Below are positions 50,601 through 59,359 of a stretch of 64,000 nucleotides of DNA, piece by piece. The DNA is from Planctomycetaceae bacterium. Lineage in GTDB: Bacteria > Planctomycetota > Phycisphaerae > Phycisphaerales > SM1A02. The DNA lies in the NCBI GenBank assembly GCA_027490145.1, contig JAIXYQ010000008.1:1-64000 (forward strand), given 5' to 3'. The notes beneath the pieces are model-generated. The model ran no database searches. It was not told the origin of the DNA and worked only from the letters and a program-made list of their open reading frames with translations. Numbering within the stretch: position 1 is the stretch's first letter; each line of letters begins with the position of its first letter. The translations under genes were made by a program, and so were the position numbers.

Positions 50601-51209
50601 ATGCCCCTGGTCCTTGATGCCTATAACGTGCTGCACGTGTCGGGGGTGCTTCCCCCGGACATGGCCGGCATGGGACCTCATGACCTCGTGGAGACCATTG
50701 CGGGCTCCCGCTACCGCGGCCAGTCGATCTGGATGGTCTTCGACGGCCTGCCCACCTCGATCCTGGGCCAGTCGCCCCGCATGATCGATGCCTACCGGCC
50801 TGCGCCGATGGAAGTGGGCGATGCCGTCTACCACTTCAGCGGTCCCCGCTCGAACGCCGACGCCGTGATCGCCGAACTCGTGACGCGAAGCAGCGCACCC
50901 ACCCGCCTGCTCGTCGTGAGCAGCGACCATGCCGTCCAACGCACCGCCCGCCGCCGCCGGTGCAAGGTGATCGACAGCGCCACGTTCCTCCAGCAGCTCG
51001 TGCACGATGTGCGACACGGCCCACCACGAGACCGACTCGGGGGCAAGCCCAGCGGGCCGCTGTCGCGCGACCAAGTGCAGGCATGGCTGCGATACTTCGG
51101 CGTCGAACCGACCGAACCACCGCCCAAGCCCGTGCCCCCGCCGCTGCCCACGCTGCGCGTCACAGACCACGGACCAGCACCACGCCGAACACGAAGGCCA
51201 CGACCATGA
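50601..51209 (+). CDS. NYN-domain (YacP/Rae1-like) ribonuclease
   Basis: The 202-residue protein has the PIN-like NYN fold: VLDAYNVLH (Asp6, Asn9) at the start, WMVFDGLPTSILGQ in the middle and LLVVSSDHAVQRTARRRRCKVI with the conserved SSD acidic residue. YacP/Rae1 relatives cleave mRNA on the ribosome. A Pro/Arg-rich tail (about 165-202) is probably disordered. GGAGG 5 nt before the ATG gives a strong site. The stop overlaps pdxH (ATGA). Confidence 0.85.
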   Translation: MPLVLDAYNVLHVSGVLPPDMAGMGPHDLVETIAGSRYRGQSIWMVFDGLPTSILGQSPRMIDAYRPAPMEVGDAVYHFSGPRSNADAVIAELVTRSSAPTRLLVVSSDHAVQRTARRRRCKVIDSATFLQQLVHDVRHGPPRDRLGGKPSGPLSRDQVQAWLRYFGVEPTEPPPKPVPPPLPTLRVTDHGPAPRRTRRPRP

Positions 51210-51862
51210 GCTTCATCCGTCCACACGCCAAGCGCACCATCGCCCCGGCTGGAATCACCCCTGCTCCCACGGACTTCGACCAGCCGCCGTCCGATCCGGT
51301 CGCGTGGGCCATGCGTTGGCTCGACGAAGCCATGTGGCTTCCGGTGCCCAACCCCAACGCGCTCTACCTCGCGACGACCTCCGCGGATGGGCGCCCGTCG
51401 GTCCGCACCGTCCTCCTGCGCTCGTTCGATGCCCAAGGAGCCGTCTTCTTCACGAATCGCCAGAGCGACAAGGGACAGGCACTCGAAGCCACGCACCGGG
51501 CTGCGATGCTGATGCACTGGGACCACCTCGACCGACAGCTTCGGATCGAGGGCGCGGTGAGCCACACCACCGATGCGGAAAGCGATGCCTACTTCGCGCA
51601 GCGGCCCCGCGATTCGCAATTGAATGCCTGGGCGAGCGACCAGAGCCGGCCGGTGGCGGACATGGCCACGATGCGCGAACGCCAACGCCAGGCGCATGCA
51701 CGATTCGAGGGGCATCCGGTGCCCCGTCCGCCGCACTGGGGCGGATACCGCATCGCGCTCGAGCGCATCGAGTTCTGGCAGGGAGATCCGTACCGCTTCC
51801 ACGACCGCGTGGTCTACGCGCGCTCCGGCACCACCTGGACCGTGACGCGATTGATGCCCTGA
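51206..51862 (+). CDS. pdxH: Pyridoxamine/pyridoxine 5'-phosphate oxidase
   Basis: The 218-residue FMN enzyme oxidises PNP or PMP to pyridoxal phosphate. Family features are NPNALYLATTSADGRPSVRTVLLRSFD (FMN and substrate contacts), FFTNRQSDKGQAL, MLMHWDHLDRQLRIEG and ASDQSRP. The C-terminal PRPPHWGGYRIALERIEFWQG is diagnostic. It overlaps the upstream NYN gene by 4 nt, so the two are coupled. The protein ends in VTRLMP where most family members end in RLSP or RLAP. Confidence 0.95.
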   Translation: MSFIRPHAKRTIAPAGITPAPTDFDQPPSDPVAWAMRWLDEAMWLPVPNPNALYLATTSADGRPSVRTVLLRSFDAQGAVFFTNRQSDKGQALEATHRAAMLMHWDHLDRQLRIEGAVSHTTDAESDAYFAQRPRDSQLNAWASDQSRPVADMATMRERQRQAHARFEGHPVPRPPHWGGYRIALERIEFWQGDPYRFHDRVVYARSGTTWTVTRLMP

Positions 51863-51869
51863 CGCCGGC

Positions 51870-54800
51870 TCAGGCCTCGACCGCCTCGCGGCTGCGCCAC
51901 CGAGGCCGCTCGGCCTTCTGGGGCAGCCAGCCACCGACCGGCGCCACGCTGCCCACGCCCTTCACCAGGCCGAAGAGCTTGTGCAGCAGCGCATTGGTCG
52001 CCACCACGCGGCACCCGGCGACCGCGTGCACGACCTCGGCTTCGGGGAACTCCACGATCACGCTGACTTCCACCGGACGGCCCTGCAGCGCAGCCACGCT
52101 TCCGGCAGCCTGGCGCAGTGCACCCGAGAGCATCTGCAGCATCGGCGCCACGGGCTCGTCGGCTGCGGCGCACAGCGACGCATCGAGCCTGATCTCAAGG
52201 CCCTTGGCGAGGTGCGCGGTCGCATCTTCGATGGGAATCACCTGCTCGATCTTGACCTGCGGCTCCGCCCGGCTCCGATCGACGAACCCGGCGAGCACGA
52301 CCACGCGATCGACCTGGAGCAGTTCGCCGAACCGCGCGTACTGGTCGGGGAAGAGCACGCACTCCATGCTGCCGCCGGCGTCCTCGATCGCGATCACCGC
52401 CATCTTGCGACCCGGGTCCTTGCCCTTCTGCGTCACGACCTGCCGCACGCGCGTGAGCAGCCCACCCACCACCACGGGTTCCTCGGCCCCCCGCGCACCG
52501 ATCCCCACGATGTCGCAGGAACACATGGAGCCGATCACGTGCTTCCAGGCATCGAGCGGATGCCCGCTTGCATGGAAGCCCAGCGCTTCCTTCTCGAATC
52601 GCAGCGTCGTCAGCCGGTCCCACGGCGCGACCTTGCGCAGTGCACCGGCCGCACCGCCGGCCGAGGGCGCCGGGGCCTCGTCGAACCCACCGAAGAGCGC
52701 TCCCTGACCGCTGGCGGCGTCGCTGGCGGCACGCTGGCCGCTGCGCATGGCTTCCTCGATGCTCGCGGCCAGGCTCGCGCGGGCGTCGAGCCCATGCAAC
52801 CCGTCGAATGCACCGGCCTTCACCAGAGCCTCGAGGGTCGCCTTGTTCACCGAACGGAGGTCGCAACGCTCGCAGAAGTCGAACACGTCACGGAACGGAC
52901 CGGCCTCGCGCGCCTTGAGGATCGCGCGGATCGCCGACTCGCCGGCGCCCTTGATCGCCTGGAGCCCGAACCTGATGTGGCCATGGCACGCGTCGCGGGG
53001 CTCGTCGGGACCGAAGACCACGGCGAAGTCCTGCTGCGACAGGTTCAGGTCGGGCGGTCGGACCTCGATGCCCACGTGGGGGCGCGCCGCATCGTGGTCC
53101 GGCCACGGTGCGCGGCGGCACTCATCGAGGTAGACCGACCACTCCTCGATCTTGCGGGCCTGGCTCTCGAAGCTCAGCACCGCCGACATGTACTGCGCCG
53201 GGAAGTAGGTCTTGAGGTACGCCGTCTGGTAGGCCACGATCGCGTAGCCGCTCGAGTGGCTCTTGTTGAAGCCGTAGCCCGCGAAACGCAGGATGAGGTC
53301 GAAGAGCCCGTCGGCCTGCTGCGCATCCATGCCGCGGTCGCCGGCCCCCTTCACGAACGCGGCGCGCGCGCCGTTGATCACGTCCTGCTTCTTCTTCGAG
53401 ATCGCCTTGATGATCGAGTACGCCTCGCGCAACGGGATCCCGCCGAGGTGGTGCAGCACCTGCATCACCTGCTCCTGGTAGACCATGATCCCGTAGGTCT
53501 CGGCGGTGAAGCGATCGACGACCTCGTGCACCGTCGGCACCGGCTGGCGGCCGTTCTTGCGGGCGTTGTAGTCGGGGATCAGGTCCATCGGACCCGGGCG
53601 GAAGAGCGCGTTCGCCGCGATCAGGTCCTCGATGCGGTCCGGCTGCATGTCGACCAGCAACCGCCGCATGCCACCCGATTCGAACTGGAAGATGCCGCTC
53701 GTCTCGCCGCGGCGGAAGAGCGCCAGGACACGCTGGTCATCGAGCCTGATGCGGTCGAGGTCGAGCGGATCGGCGCCTCCGTCCCCGGCGGTGCGACCGA
53801 CGGCGCGCAGGATCGCCTCCGGCGTGAGCGAGTCGCGGATGTTGGCCTTGGCGCGCTCGATCGTGGAGAGCGTGCGCAGGCCGAGGAAGTCCATCTTGAG
53901 CAGGCCGGCCTTCTCGCAGGTCGGCGCATCCCACTGCGTCACGATTTCCTGGCCCGATCCGGCGGCGCGGCCCAGCGGCACGATCGACTCGAGCGGCTGC
54001 GTCGCGATCACGACGCCGGCAGCGTGGATCCCCGCGTTGCGCGCGTGGTCCTCGAGGGCCTGGGCCTGCACCAGCACGCGACGGATCAGCGGATCGCGCG
54101 AGGACTCCTCGGCGAGCCGCGGTTCCTGGGCCAGGGCCTCCTCGATCGTGATGTCGAGCTTGTCCGGGACCAGGTTCGCCAGGCGCTGTCCCTCCGCCGG
54201 CGGCAGGCCCATCACGCGGGCCACGTCCTTGATGGCGGCCTTGGCCTTGAGCCGACCGAACGTGATGATCTGCGCGACGTGCCGGTACTTCTGCCGGACG
54301 TACTCGATCACACGACCGCGTCCGTCCTGGCAGATGTCGATGTCGATGTCGGGGTACTCGGTCCGGTCGGGATCGGTGAAGCGCTCGAAGAGCAGGCCGT
54401 ACCGTTCGGGGCACGCATTCGACAGGCCGAGCACGTAGCCGGTCATCGTGCCCACGCCCGAGCCACGGGCCAGCGCGGGGATCCCATGCTGGCGCGCCCA
54501 GTTCACGAAGTCCCACACGATCAGGAAGTACGGGCTGATGAACTTGTCCGACAGGACCTTCAGTTCGCGCTCGAGCCGGTCGCGGACCTGGGGGCCGCCC
54601 TTGTCCGGGCCGTAGCGCCACACGAGCCCGGCCTCGCAGAGGTTGCGCAGCGCACGGTCGCAGCCTGCCTTCAGGGTGGCCCGGTCGGCGCCGCCCGCGG
54701 GACGCAGTTCGAACTGGGCGCAATAGGCCTTGAACCACTCGGTCAGGTCGCCGCCCGCATACTCCGGCACCGACTCCGGTCCGGCGATGTCGACGACCGG

Positions 54801-55733
54801 TGCGTGGTTCTCGCCCTTGGGCAGCGTGACGTTGCAGCGCGCTGCGATCCGCACCGTGTTCGCCAGGGCCTCCGGATCCTCGGGGAAGAGCGCGTGCATC
54901 TCGGCGGGGCTCTTCACGTACAGCGACTCGGGATAGTGGTACCGATCCGGGTCGTCCTTGTTCTTGCCCATCGAGATGCAGCACAGCGTGTCGTGCACGT
55001 CGTGGTCCTCGGCGCGCATGAAGTGCGCGTCGTTGTCGCAGACCATCGGCAGGCCGAGTTCGCGCGCAAGCTTGCGCAGCAAGGGATTGATGCGCTCCTG
55101 CTCGGCGTTGTGCCGCTGCAGCTCGACGTAGAACCGCGGCTCGCCCTTCCCGTTGGGCCCGAAGGTGGCCGCGTGCCAGCGCGCCTCCTCGACCGCACGG
55201 TCCCACCAACGGCGCTCGTTCGTCAGCACGAACTGCTCGAGGTACTCGGCGAGGCTCGAACCGAGGTGGCCGTTGATCGCGATCAACCCCTCGTTCCACT
55301 GCGCGAGGGTCGACTTGTCCATGCGCGGCTTGTAGTAGAAGCCGTTCTCGAAGGCATCGGACGAGAGCCGCATCAGGTTGCGCCAGCCCTCCTGCGTCTC
55401 GGCGAGCAGCACGAGGTGGAACCCGCCATCGTTGCCCTTGACGTTCGTGCGGTCCCGGCGATCGCCCGCGAGCCCCTCGCGGTCCGGCGCGACGTACGCC
55501 TCGATGCCCAGGATCGGCTTGATGCCCTCGGCCTTCGCCGCGGCATGGAACTCGCCGGCTCCGTGCAGGTTGCCGTGGTCGGTGACCGCCACCGCATCCA
55601 TGCCGAGTTCCTTGACGCGCTTGACGAGCCGATCGATCCGATTGCCGCCATCGAGCAGCGAGTACTCGCTGTGAAGGTGCAGGTGGACGAAGCCGCCTGG
55701 CTTGGACTCATGGGATGGAGCGGGCGCGTCCAT
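51870..55733 (-). CDS. dnaE: DNA polymerase III alpha subunit
   Basis: The 1287-residue replicative polymerase has the PHP domain at the start (VHLHLHSEYSLLDGGNRID, VTDHGNLHGA). The polymerase core carries the catalytic acidic triad (YPDIDIDICQDGRGRVI) and the second catalytic segment RSSGVGT-like GSGVGTMTGYVLG. The helix-hairpin-helix region is RIEDLIAANALFRPGPMDLIPDY with GYGFNKSHSSGYAIVAYQTAYLK. A C-terminal OB-fold ends the protein. The ATG at 55733 is chosen over an upstream frame start because GGAG precedes it and a TACATT box lies 19 nt upstream. It follows two minus-strand genes. Confidence 0.97.
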   Translation of the reverse strand: MDAPAPSHESKPGGFVHLHLHSEYSLLDGGNRIDRLVKRVKELGMDAVAVTDHGNLHGAGEFHAAAKAEGIKPILGIEAYVAPDREGLAGDRRDRTNVKGNDGGFHLVLLAETQEGWRNLMRLSSDAFENGFYYKPRMDKSTLAQWNEGLIAINGHLGSSLAEYLEQFVLTNERRWWDRAVEEARWHAATFGPNGKGEPRFYVELQRHNAEQERINPLLRKLARELGLPMVCDNDAHFMRAEDHDVHDTLCCISMGKNKDDPDRYHYPESLYVKSPAEMHALFPEDPEALANTVRIAARCNVTLPKGENHAPVVDIAGPESVPEYAGGDLTEWFKAYCAQFELRPAGGADRATLKAGCDRALRNLCEAGLVWRYGPDKGGPQVRDRLERELKVLSDKFISPYFLIVWDFVNWARQHGIPALARGSGVGTMTGYVLGLSNACPERYGLLFERFTDPDRTEYPDIDIDICQDGRGRVIEYVRQKYRHVAQIITFGRLKAKAAIKDVARVMGLPPAEGQRLANLVPDKLDITIEEALAQEPRLAEESSRDPLIRRVLVQAQALEDHARNAGIHAAGVVIATQPLESIVPLGRAAGSGQEIVTQWDAPTCEKAGLLKMDFLGLRTLSTIERAKANIRDSLTPEAILRAVGRTAGDGGADPLDLDRIRLDDQRVLALFRRGETSGIFQFESGGMRRLLVDMQPDRIEDLIAANALFRPGPMDLIPDYNARKNGRQPVPTVHEVVDRFTAETYGIMVYQEQVMQVLHHLGGIPLREAYSIIKAISKKKQDVINGARAAFVKGAGDRGMDAQQADGLFDLILRFAGYGFNKSHSSGYAIVAYQTAYLKTYFPAQYMSAVLSFESQARKIEEWSVYLDECRRAPWPDHDAARPHVGIEVRPPDLNLSQQDFAVVFGPDEPRDACHGHIRFGLQAIKGAGESAIRAILKAREAGPFRDVFDFCERCDLRSVNKATLEALVKAGAFDGLHGLDARASLAASIEEAMRSGQRAASDAASGQGALFGGFDEAPAPSAGGAAGALRKVAPWDRLTTLRFEKEALGFHASGHPLDAWKHVIGSMCSCDIVGIGARGAEEPVVVGGLLTRVRQVVTQKGKDPGRKMAVIAIEDAGGSMECVLFPDQYARFGELLQVDRVVVLAGFVDRSRAEPQVKIEQVIPIEDATAHLAKGLEIRLDASLCAAADEPVAPMLQMLSGALRQAAGSVAALQGRPVEVSVIVEFPEAEVVHAVAGCRVVATNALLHKLFGLVKGVGSVAPVGGWLPQKAERPRWRSREAVEA

Positions 55734-55752
55734 GCATCGTTCTCCGGCCGCG

Positions 55753-55758
55753 AATGTA
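55753..55758 (-). promoter_or_regulatory. -10 box TACATT for dnaE
   Basis: TACATT on the minus strand, 19 nt upstream of the ATG at 55733, in the 57-bp gap after the aminotransferase gene. Confidence 0.4.
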
Positions 55759-55790
55759 CCGCCCGCGGGTGCGCGCACCGAACCGCGGAT

Positions 55791-56681
55791 TCAGCCGTTC
55801 CCGGCCTCGATCCAGGCCTCGCGCAGGGTGGCCGCCACGTCGCCGGGCTCGCCCCGCCCGATCGACTCCTGTTCGAGCCGCGTCACGGGGAGCACCCCCC
55901 AGGAGGCGTTGGTCAGGAAGCACTCATCGGCCGACAGGATGTCGTCCACGGAGATGCGCTCGATGCGCACCTTCATGCCGCGGGCGCGTGCGGCCTCGAT
56001 CACGAAGGCGCGCGTGATGCCGGGAAGCACGGCGCTGGGGATGGGCGAGGGTTCTGCGTCACCGCGTGCCACCGGCGTGCGCACGATGCCATCCTTGACG
56101 ATGAAGGCGTTGCTCACGCAGCCGCAGCCGAGCGCATTGGCCACGTCGAACCACAGCGCCTCGCCGCAGCCGTGCGCGGCGGCCTGCTGCAGTGCCAGGA
56201 GGCGAGGCCAGTAGGAAAGCGTCTTGTGGCCGGCCATGGGATCCCACGGGTTCATCCGGCCTTCGGCCACCATCACCCGGACACCCTCGCTGAACATGGC
56301 CTCGGGGTACGGCGTGGGCGGCTGCGCGACGATCGCGATGGTCGGGTGCATCGCCTCGGACCCACCACCCTCCCGCGCACGGGCGAGCATGTTCAGGTCG
56401 CCGCCGGTCAGCGTCACGCGCACGCGCGCATCCCGAAGCCCATTGCGCACCACCGTGGCATCGATCGCATCGGCGATGGCCTCGATGTTCAGGCGCTCCA
56501 CCAGCCGGAGCGCGACGGCGCTCGCGCGGAGGCGTTCGAGGTGCGCCAACGGACGGAACACCGTGCCGTCGCGCACCCGCAGCGACTCGAACAGCCCGAC
56601 GCCGTGCTGGAAGCCCGCATCGAAGAAGCCGACGGTGGCGGCGTTGGCATCATGGAACTGACCGTTGATCCAGACCTGCAT
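55791..56681 (-). CDS. PLP class IV aminotransferase / aminodeoxychorismate lyase-like
   Basis: The 296-residue protein is a fold-type IV PLP enzyme. The cofactor Lys is Lys153 in AGHKTLSYWPRL. Phosphate-binding and dimer features include GFFDAGFQHGVGLFESLRV at the N-terminus and ECFLTNASWGVLPV near the end. It could be a branched-chain amino acid aminotransferase, a D-amino acid aminotransferase or PabC (aminodeoxychorismate lyase); the FDAGFQHGVGLFE start and HKTLSY fit PabC-like enzymes best. The stop lies 57 bp from the dnaE start, and the start is 3 nt after the previous gene. Confidence 0.85.
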   Translation of the reverse strand: MQVWINGQFHDANAATVGFFDAGFQHGVGLFESLRVRDGTVFRPLAHLERLRASAVALRLVERLNIEAIADAIDATVVRNGLRDARVRVTLTGGDLNMLARAREGGGSEAMHPTIAIVAQPPTPYPEAMFSEGVRVMVAEGRMNPWDPMAGHKTLSYWPRLLALQQAAAHGCGEALWFDVANALGCGCVSNAFIVKDGIVRTPVARGDAEPSPIPSAVLPGITRAFVIEAARARGMKVRIERISVDDILSADECFLTNASWGVLPVTRLEQESIGRGEPGDVAATLREAWIEAGNG

Positions 56682-56684
56682 GCG

Positions 56685-57224
56685 TCAGGGCTCCGTGGTT
56701 GATGATGGCGGTGCCGTGCCCGGCAAGGGCGGCGCGCCGACCGGCACGGCCTCGGCGGGCGCCTCACGCACGGCCAGGACATGCACGATGCCGTCGATCA
56801 CGGCGGCATCGAGCTCGATGGGCTGATCGCCGGGAACGACTACCCGAAGCGTCACGGTCGCGCCAGGCACGGCTGATGGCGAATCCCCCACCGGCTCGAC
56901 CACGATCGTGCCACCCCCCTGCGTCGGTGCCGCGGCATCCCATCGCGCCACCAGCCACCGGGACAGCGTGGGATCGATCGGGGCGACCGAGGCGGTCGTG
57001 GGCAGCGTGCCGGGGCTCACCAGGCGCTTGGACCAGTATTGGTTGGCCAGTTCACGCACGCGAGAGGCGGCGAACCGCTCCTGGTCGACCTTGCGGCCAC
57101 CGTAGGCATCGCTGAGCCAGAGCCCGATCCCGAGCACGAGCACCGGCATGACCAGCATGCGCCGCAGTCGCGTCGTGCGGTCGCGACGGGCCTTCGCGGC
57201 ATCCTGCATGCTGGGGCTGGTCAC
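56685..57224 (-). CDS. Single-helix membrane-anchored protein, unknown function
   Basis: The GTG at 57224 gives 179 residues. The N-terminus is basic (KARRDRTTRLRRM), then one membrane helix (about 24-42, LVMPVLVLGIGLWLSDA) and a soluble beta-like domain with a Pro-rich tail. The topology is N-in, with the domain outside. The start follows TACATT by exactly 6 nt. It is 3 nt upstream of the aminotransferase gene. No family is recognised. Confidence 0.65.
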   Translation of the reverse strand: MTSPSMQDAAKARRDRTTRLRRMLVMPVLVLGIGLWLSDAYGGRKVDQERFAASRVRELANQYWSKRLVSPGTLPTTASVAPIDPTLSRWLVARWDAAAPTQGGGTIVVEPVGDSPSAVPGATVTLRVVVPGDQPIELDAAVIDGIVHVLAVREAPAEAVPVGAPPLPGTAPPSSTTEP

Positions 57225-57230
57225 GCTCCG

Positions 57231-57236
57231 AATGTA
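57231..57236 (-). promoter_or_regulatory. -10 box TACATT for membrane-anchored protein gene
   Basis: TACATT on the minus strand, 6 nt upstream of GTG 57224. Confidence 0.5.
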
Positions 57237-57243
57237 GCACCCC

Positions 57244-57249
57244 TACACT
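57244..57249 (+). promoter_or_regulatory. -10 box TACACT for ABC-F gene
   Basis: TACACT ends 10 nt before the ATG at 57260. It is divergent from the TACATT box 7 bp away. Confidence 0.45.
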
Positions 57250-57259
57250 CTCCCCCCCG

Positions 57260-59269
57260 ATGAGCCTGGTCACCGTCAACCACGTCCGCTTCGGACACGG
57301 CGTCAACATCCTCCTCGAGGACGTGGTGCTCGGCGTCGATGAAGGCCAGAAGATCGGTCTCGTGGGCCGCAACGGCTGCGGCAAGAGCACGCTCCTCAAG
57401 ATCATCGCGGGTCGCATCCAGCCCGACCACGGCACGGTCGGCCTGCAGCGCGGGATCCGGATCGGCTACCTCGAGCAGGAACCCAAGCTCGATCCCACGC
57501 ACACCCTGCGCAGCGCCGCTGCGGCCGCGTTCGGCCGCCTCGATGAGATCCAGAAGGAACTCGACGAGGTCTTCGAAGGCATGGCCACCGCGCAGGGTGC
57601 GGAGCTCGATCGGCTGATGGCCCGGCAGACCGTGCTCGAGTCGGAGTTCGACCGCCTCGGCGGTCACGCCACCGACCACAAGGTCGATGCGGTCCTGCAC
57701 GGGCTTGGCTTCGTCGATGCGCAGTTCGCGACGCCGGTCACCTCGCTCTCCGGCGGCCAGCGCGCGCGCCTGGGCCTGGCCAAGCTGCTGCTCGAGCAAC
57801 CCGACCTGCTCATGCTCGACGAACCCACGAACCACCTCGACATCGATGGTCGCCGGTGGCTCGAGGACTTCCTGGCCGACGAGTTCAAGGGCGCCGTGCT
57901 CGTGGTGAGCCACGACCGATGGCTGCTCGATCGCGTGGTGCACGAGATCGTCGAGATCGACCAAGGCGTGATCCACGAGTATCCCGGCAACTACGCCGAC
58001 TTCGTGAACCTGCGCCGCGAACGCATGGAACTCCAGGCGCGTGTGCACGAGAAGCAGCAGGACCGCATCCGCGCCGAGACGGAGTTCATCCTCAAGTACA
58101 AGGCAGGCCAGCGCGCCAAGCAGGCCCGCGGCCGGGCGACTCGCCTGGAGCGCTACAAGGAGAGCGAACTGGTCGAGCGCCCCATGGAGCTCGACGCGAT
58201 GGACATCGACCTGCCGCGCGCGCCGGAACTGGGCGACCGCGCCATTGAGGCCCACGGGCTCGGCAAGTCCTATGGGGCCCGCACGCTCTTCGCCGGGCTC
58301 GACGTGCTCATCAAGCCCGGCGAGCGCATCGGGATCATCGGCCCCAACGGCTGCGGCAAGAGCACGCTCGTCAAGATCCTGCTCGGCGATCTCGAGGCTG
58401 ACGGCGGCGAGATCAAGCGGGCCCCGCGACTGCGCAGCGGCTGGTTCCGGCAGACGCACGATCACCTCGACGGCTCGCTCACCGTCTGGCAGTACCTCCA
58501 GCAGGCGGTGCCGGCGCGCTCAAACGGCCAGAAGCTCAACGAGCAGGAGGCCCGCAACCTCGCGGGCGCGTTCCTCTTCAGTGGCGAGGCGCAGGAGAAG
58601 CCCCTGGGAGCGCTGTCGGGCGGGGAGCGCACCCGCGCGGTGATCGCGGGCCTGGTGGCCGGTGCAAACAACATCCTGGTCCTCGACGAACCCACCAACC
58701 ACCTCGACATTCCCAGTGCGGAGCGGCTCGAGCAGTCCCTGGCACCCCGGTCGGAACACGGCGGCTACGACGGTGCCCTGCTGCTGATCAGCCACGACCG
58801 CGCCCTGCTCGAGACGACCTGCGACCGCCTGATTGCCTTCGATGGCGAAGGGCACGTCGAGTTCTTCCAAGGTCGATACTCAGAGTGGGAAGCCAAGCGC
58901 GCCGAGCGCGCCAAGGAAGCAGAAGCCCGTCGTCGTGCGGATGCCGATCGCGATCGCCGCAAGGCGGTTCCTGCGACGCCCCCCGCCCCGGCGGCTGCGA
59001 CTCCACCGACCAAGCCCGCCGCGGCCACCACGACCCAGGCACCGGCGAAGCCGCCTGCGCCCAAGGGCGCGCACTCCAAGCTGTCAGACGACAAGCTCAA
59101 CGCCGAGATCGCCAAGGCCACCGATCGGATGGAGGCCCTCGACGCGGCGCTGGCCGATCCGACCGTCTACCGTGACGGCGACAAGGTCAAGAGCCTGCAT
59201 GCGGAGCGGGCCCTGTTGCAGGGTCGCCTGTCGGAACTCGAGGACGAGTGGCTGCGCAGGGCGAGCTGA
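57260..59269 (+). CDS. ABC-F family ATPase (Uup-like)
   Basis: The 669-residue protein holds two ATPase domains in one chain without membrane segments. Domain 1 has GRNGCGKST (about 36), LSGGQRARLGLAKLL and LLMLDEPTNHLD. The linker (about 240-320) is charged and helical (RAKQARGRATRLERYKESELVERP), as in ABC-F proteins that contact the ribosome. Domain 2 has GPNGCGKST (about 360), LSGGERTRAVIAG and LVLDEPTNHLD. The C-terminus has an Ala/Pro-rich stretch and a final coiled coil (LNAEIAKATDRMEALDAAL) like that of Uup. A translation factor or Uup-type role is likely. Confidence 0.93.
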   Translation: MSLVTVNHVRFGHGVNILLEDVVLGVDEGQKIGLVGRNGCGKSTLLKIIAGRIQPDHGTVGLQRGIRIGYLEQEPKLDPTHTLRSAAAAAFGRLDEIQKELDEVFEGMATAQGAELDRLMARQTVLESEFDRLGGHATDHKVDAVLHGLGFVDAQFATPVTSLSGGQRARLGLAKLLLEQPDLLMLDEPTNHLDIDGRRWLEDFLADEFKGAVLVVSHDRWLLDRVVHEIVEIDQGVIHEYPGNYADFVNLRRERMELQARVHEKQQDRIRAETEFILKYKAGQRAKQARGRATRLERYKESELVERPMELDAMDIDLPRAPELGDRAIEAHGLGKSYGARTLFAGLDVLIKPGERIGIIGPNGCGKSTLVKILLGDLEADGGEIKRAPRLRSGWFRQTHDHLDGSLTVWQYLQQAVPARSNGQKLNEQEARNLAGAFLFSGEAQEKPLGALSGGERTRAVIAGLVAGANNILVLDEPTNHLDIPSAERLEQSLAPRSEHGGYDGALLLISHDRALLETTCDRLIAFDGEGHVEFFQGRYSEWEAKRAERAKEAEARRRADADRDRRKAVPATPPAPAAATPPTKPAAATTTQAPAKPPAPKGAHSKLSDDKLNAEIAKATDRMEALDAALADPTVYRDGDKVKSLHAERALLQGRLSELEDEWLRRAS

Positions 59270-59278
59270 TGCTGCTAG

Positions 59279-59359
59279 AGCGAAGGTGAACGCGCTTCAG
59301 CGAAGCTGACCGCGCTCGTCAGCGAAGCTGTCCGCGCTCGTCAGCGAAGCTGTCCGCGA
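59279..59359. repeat. Tandem 22-bp repeat overlapping the end of the anti-sigma gene
   Basis: Three copies of a 22-bp unit beginning TCAGCGAAGCTG (59297-59318, 59319-59340, 59341-59359 partial) and a degenerate fourth (59279-59296). The third copy holds the last codons and stop of the minus-strand gene. On that strand each unit contains CAGCTTCGCTGA, so the 3' end including the stop has been duplicated outward. Confidence 0.85.

Noticed and set aside
51981..56702. Very long open frame (1573 codons) on the plus strand across dnaE and the aminotransferase gene
   Set aside because: It is antisense to clear dnaE and aminotransferase sequence, Arg/His/Ala-rich and without any domain. It is an effect of high GC codon bias.
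59279..59359. CRISPR or att-site repeat
   Set aside because: A 22-bp unit without spacers, and no integrase or mobile genes nearby. It is a local tandem duplication of a gene end.
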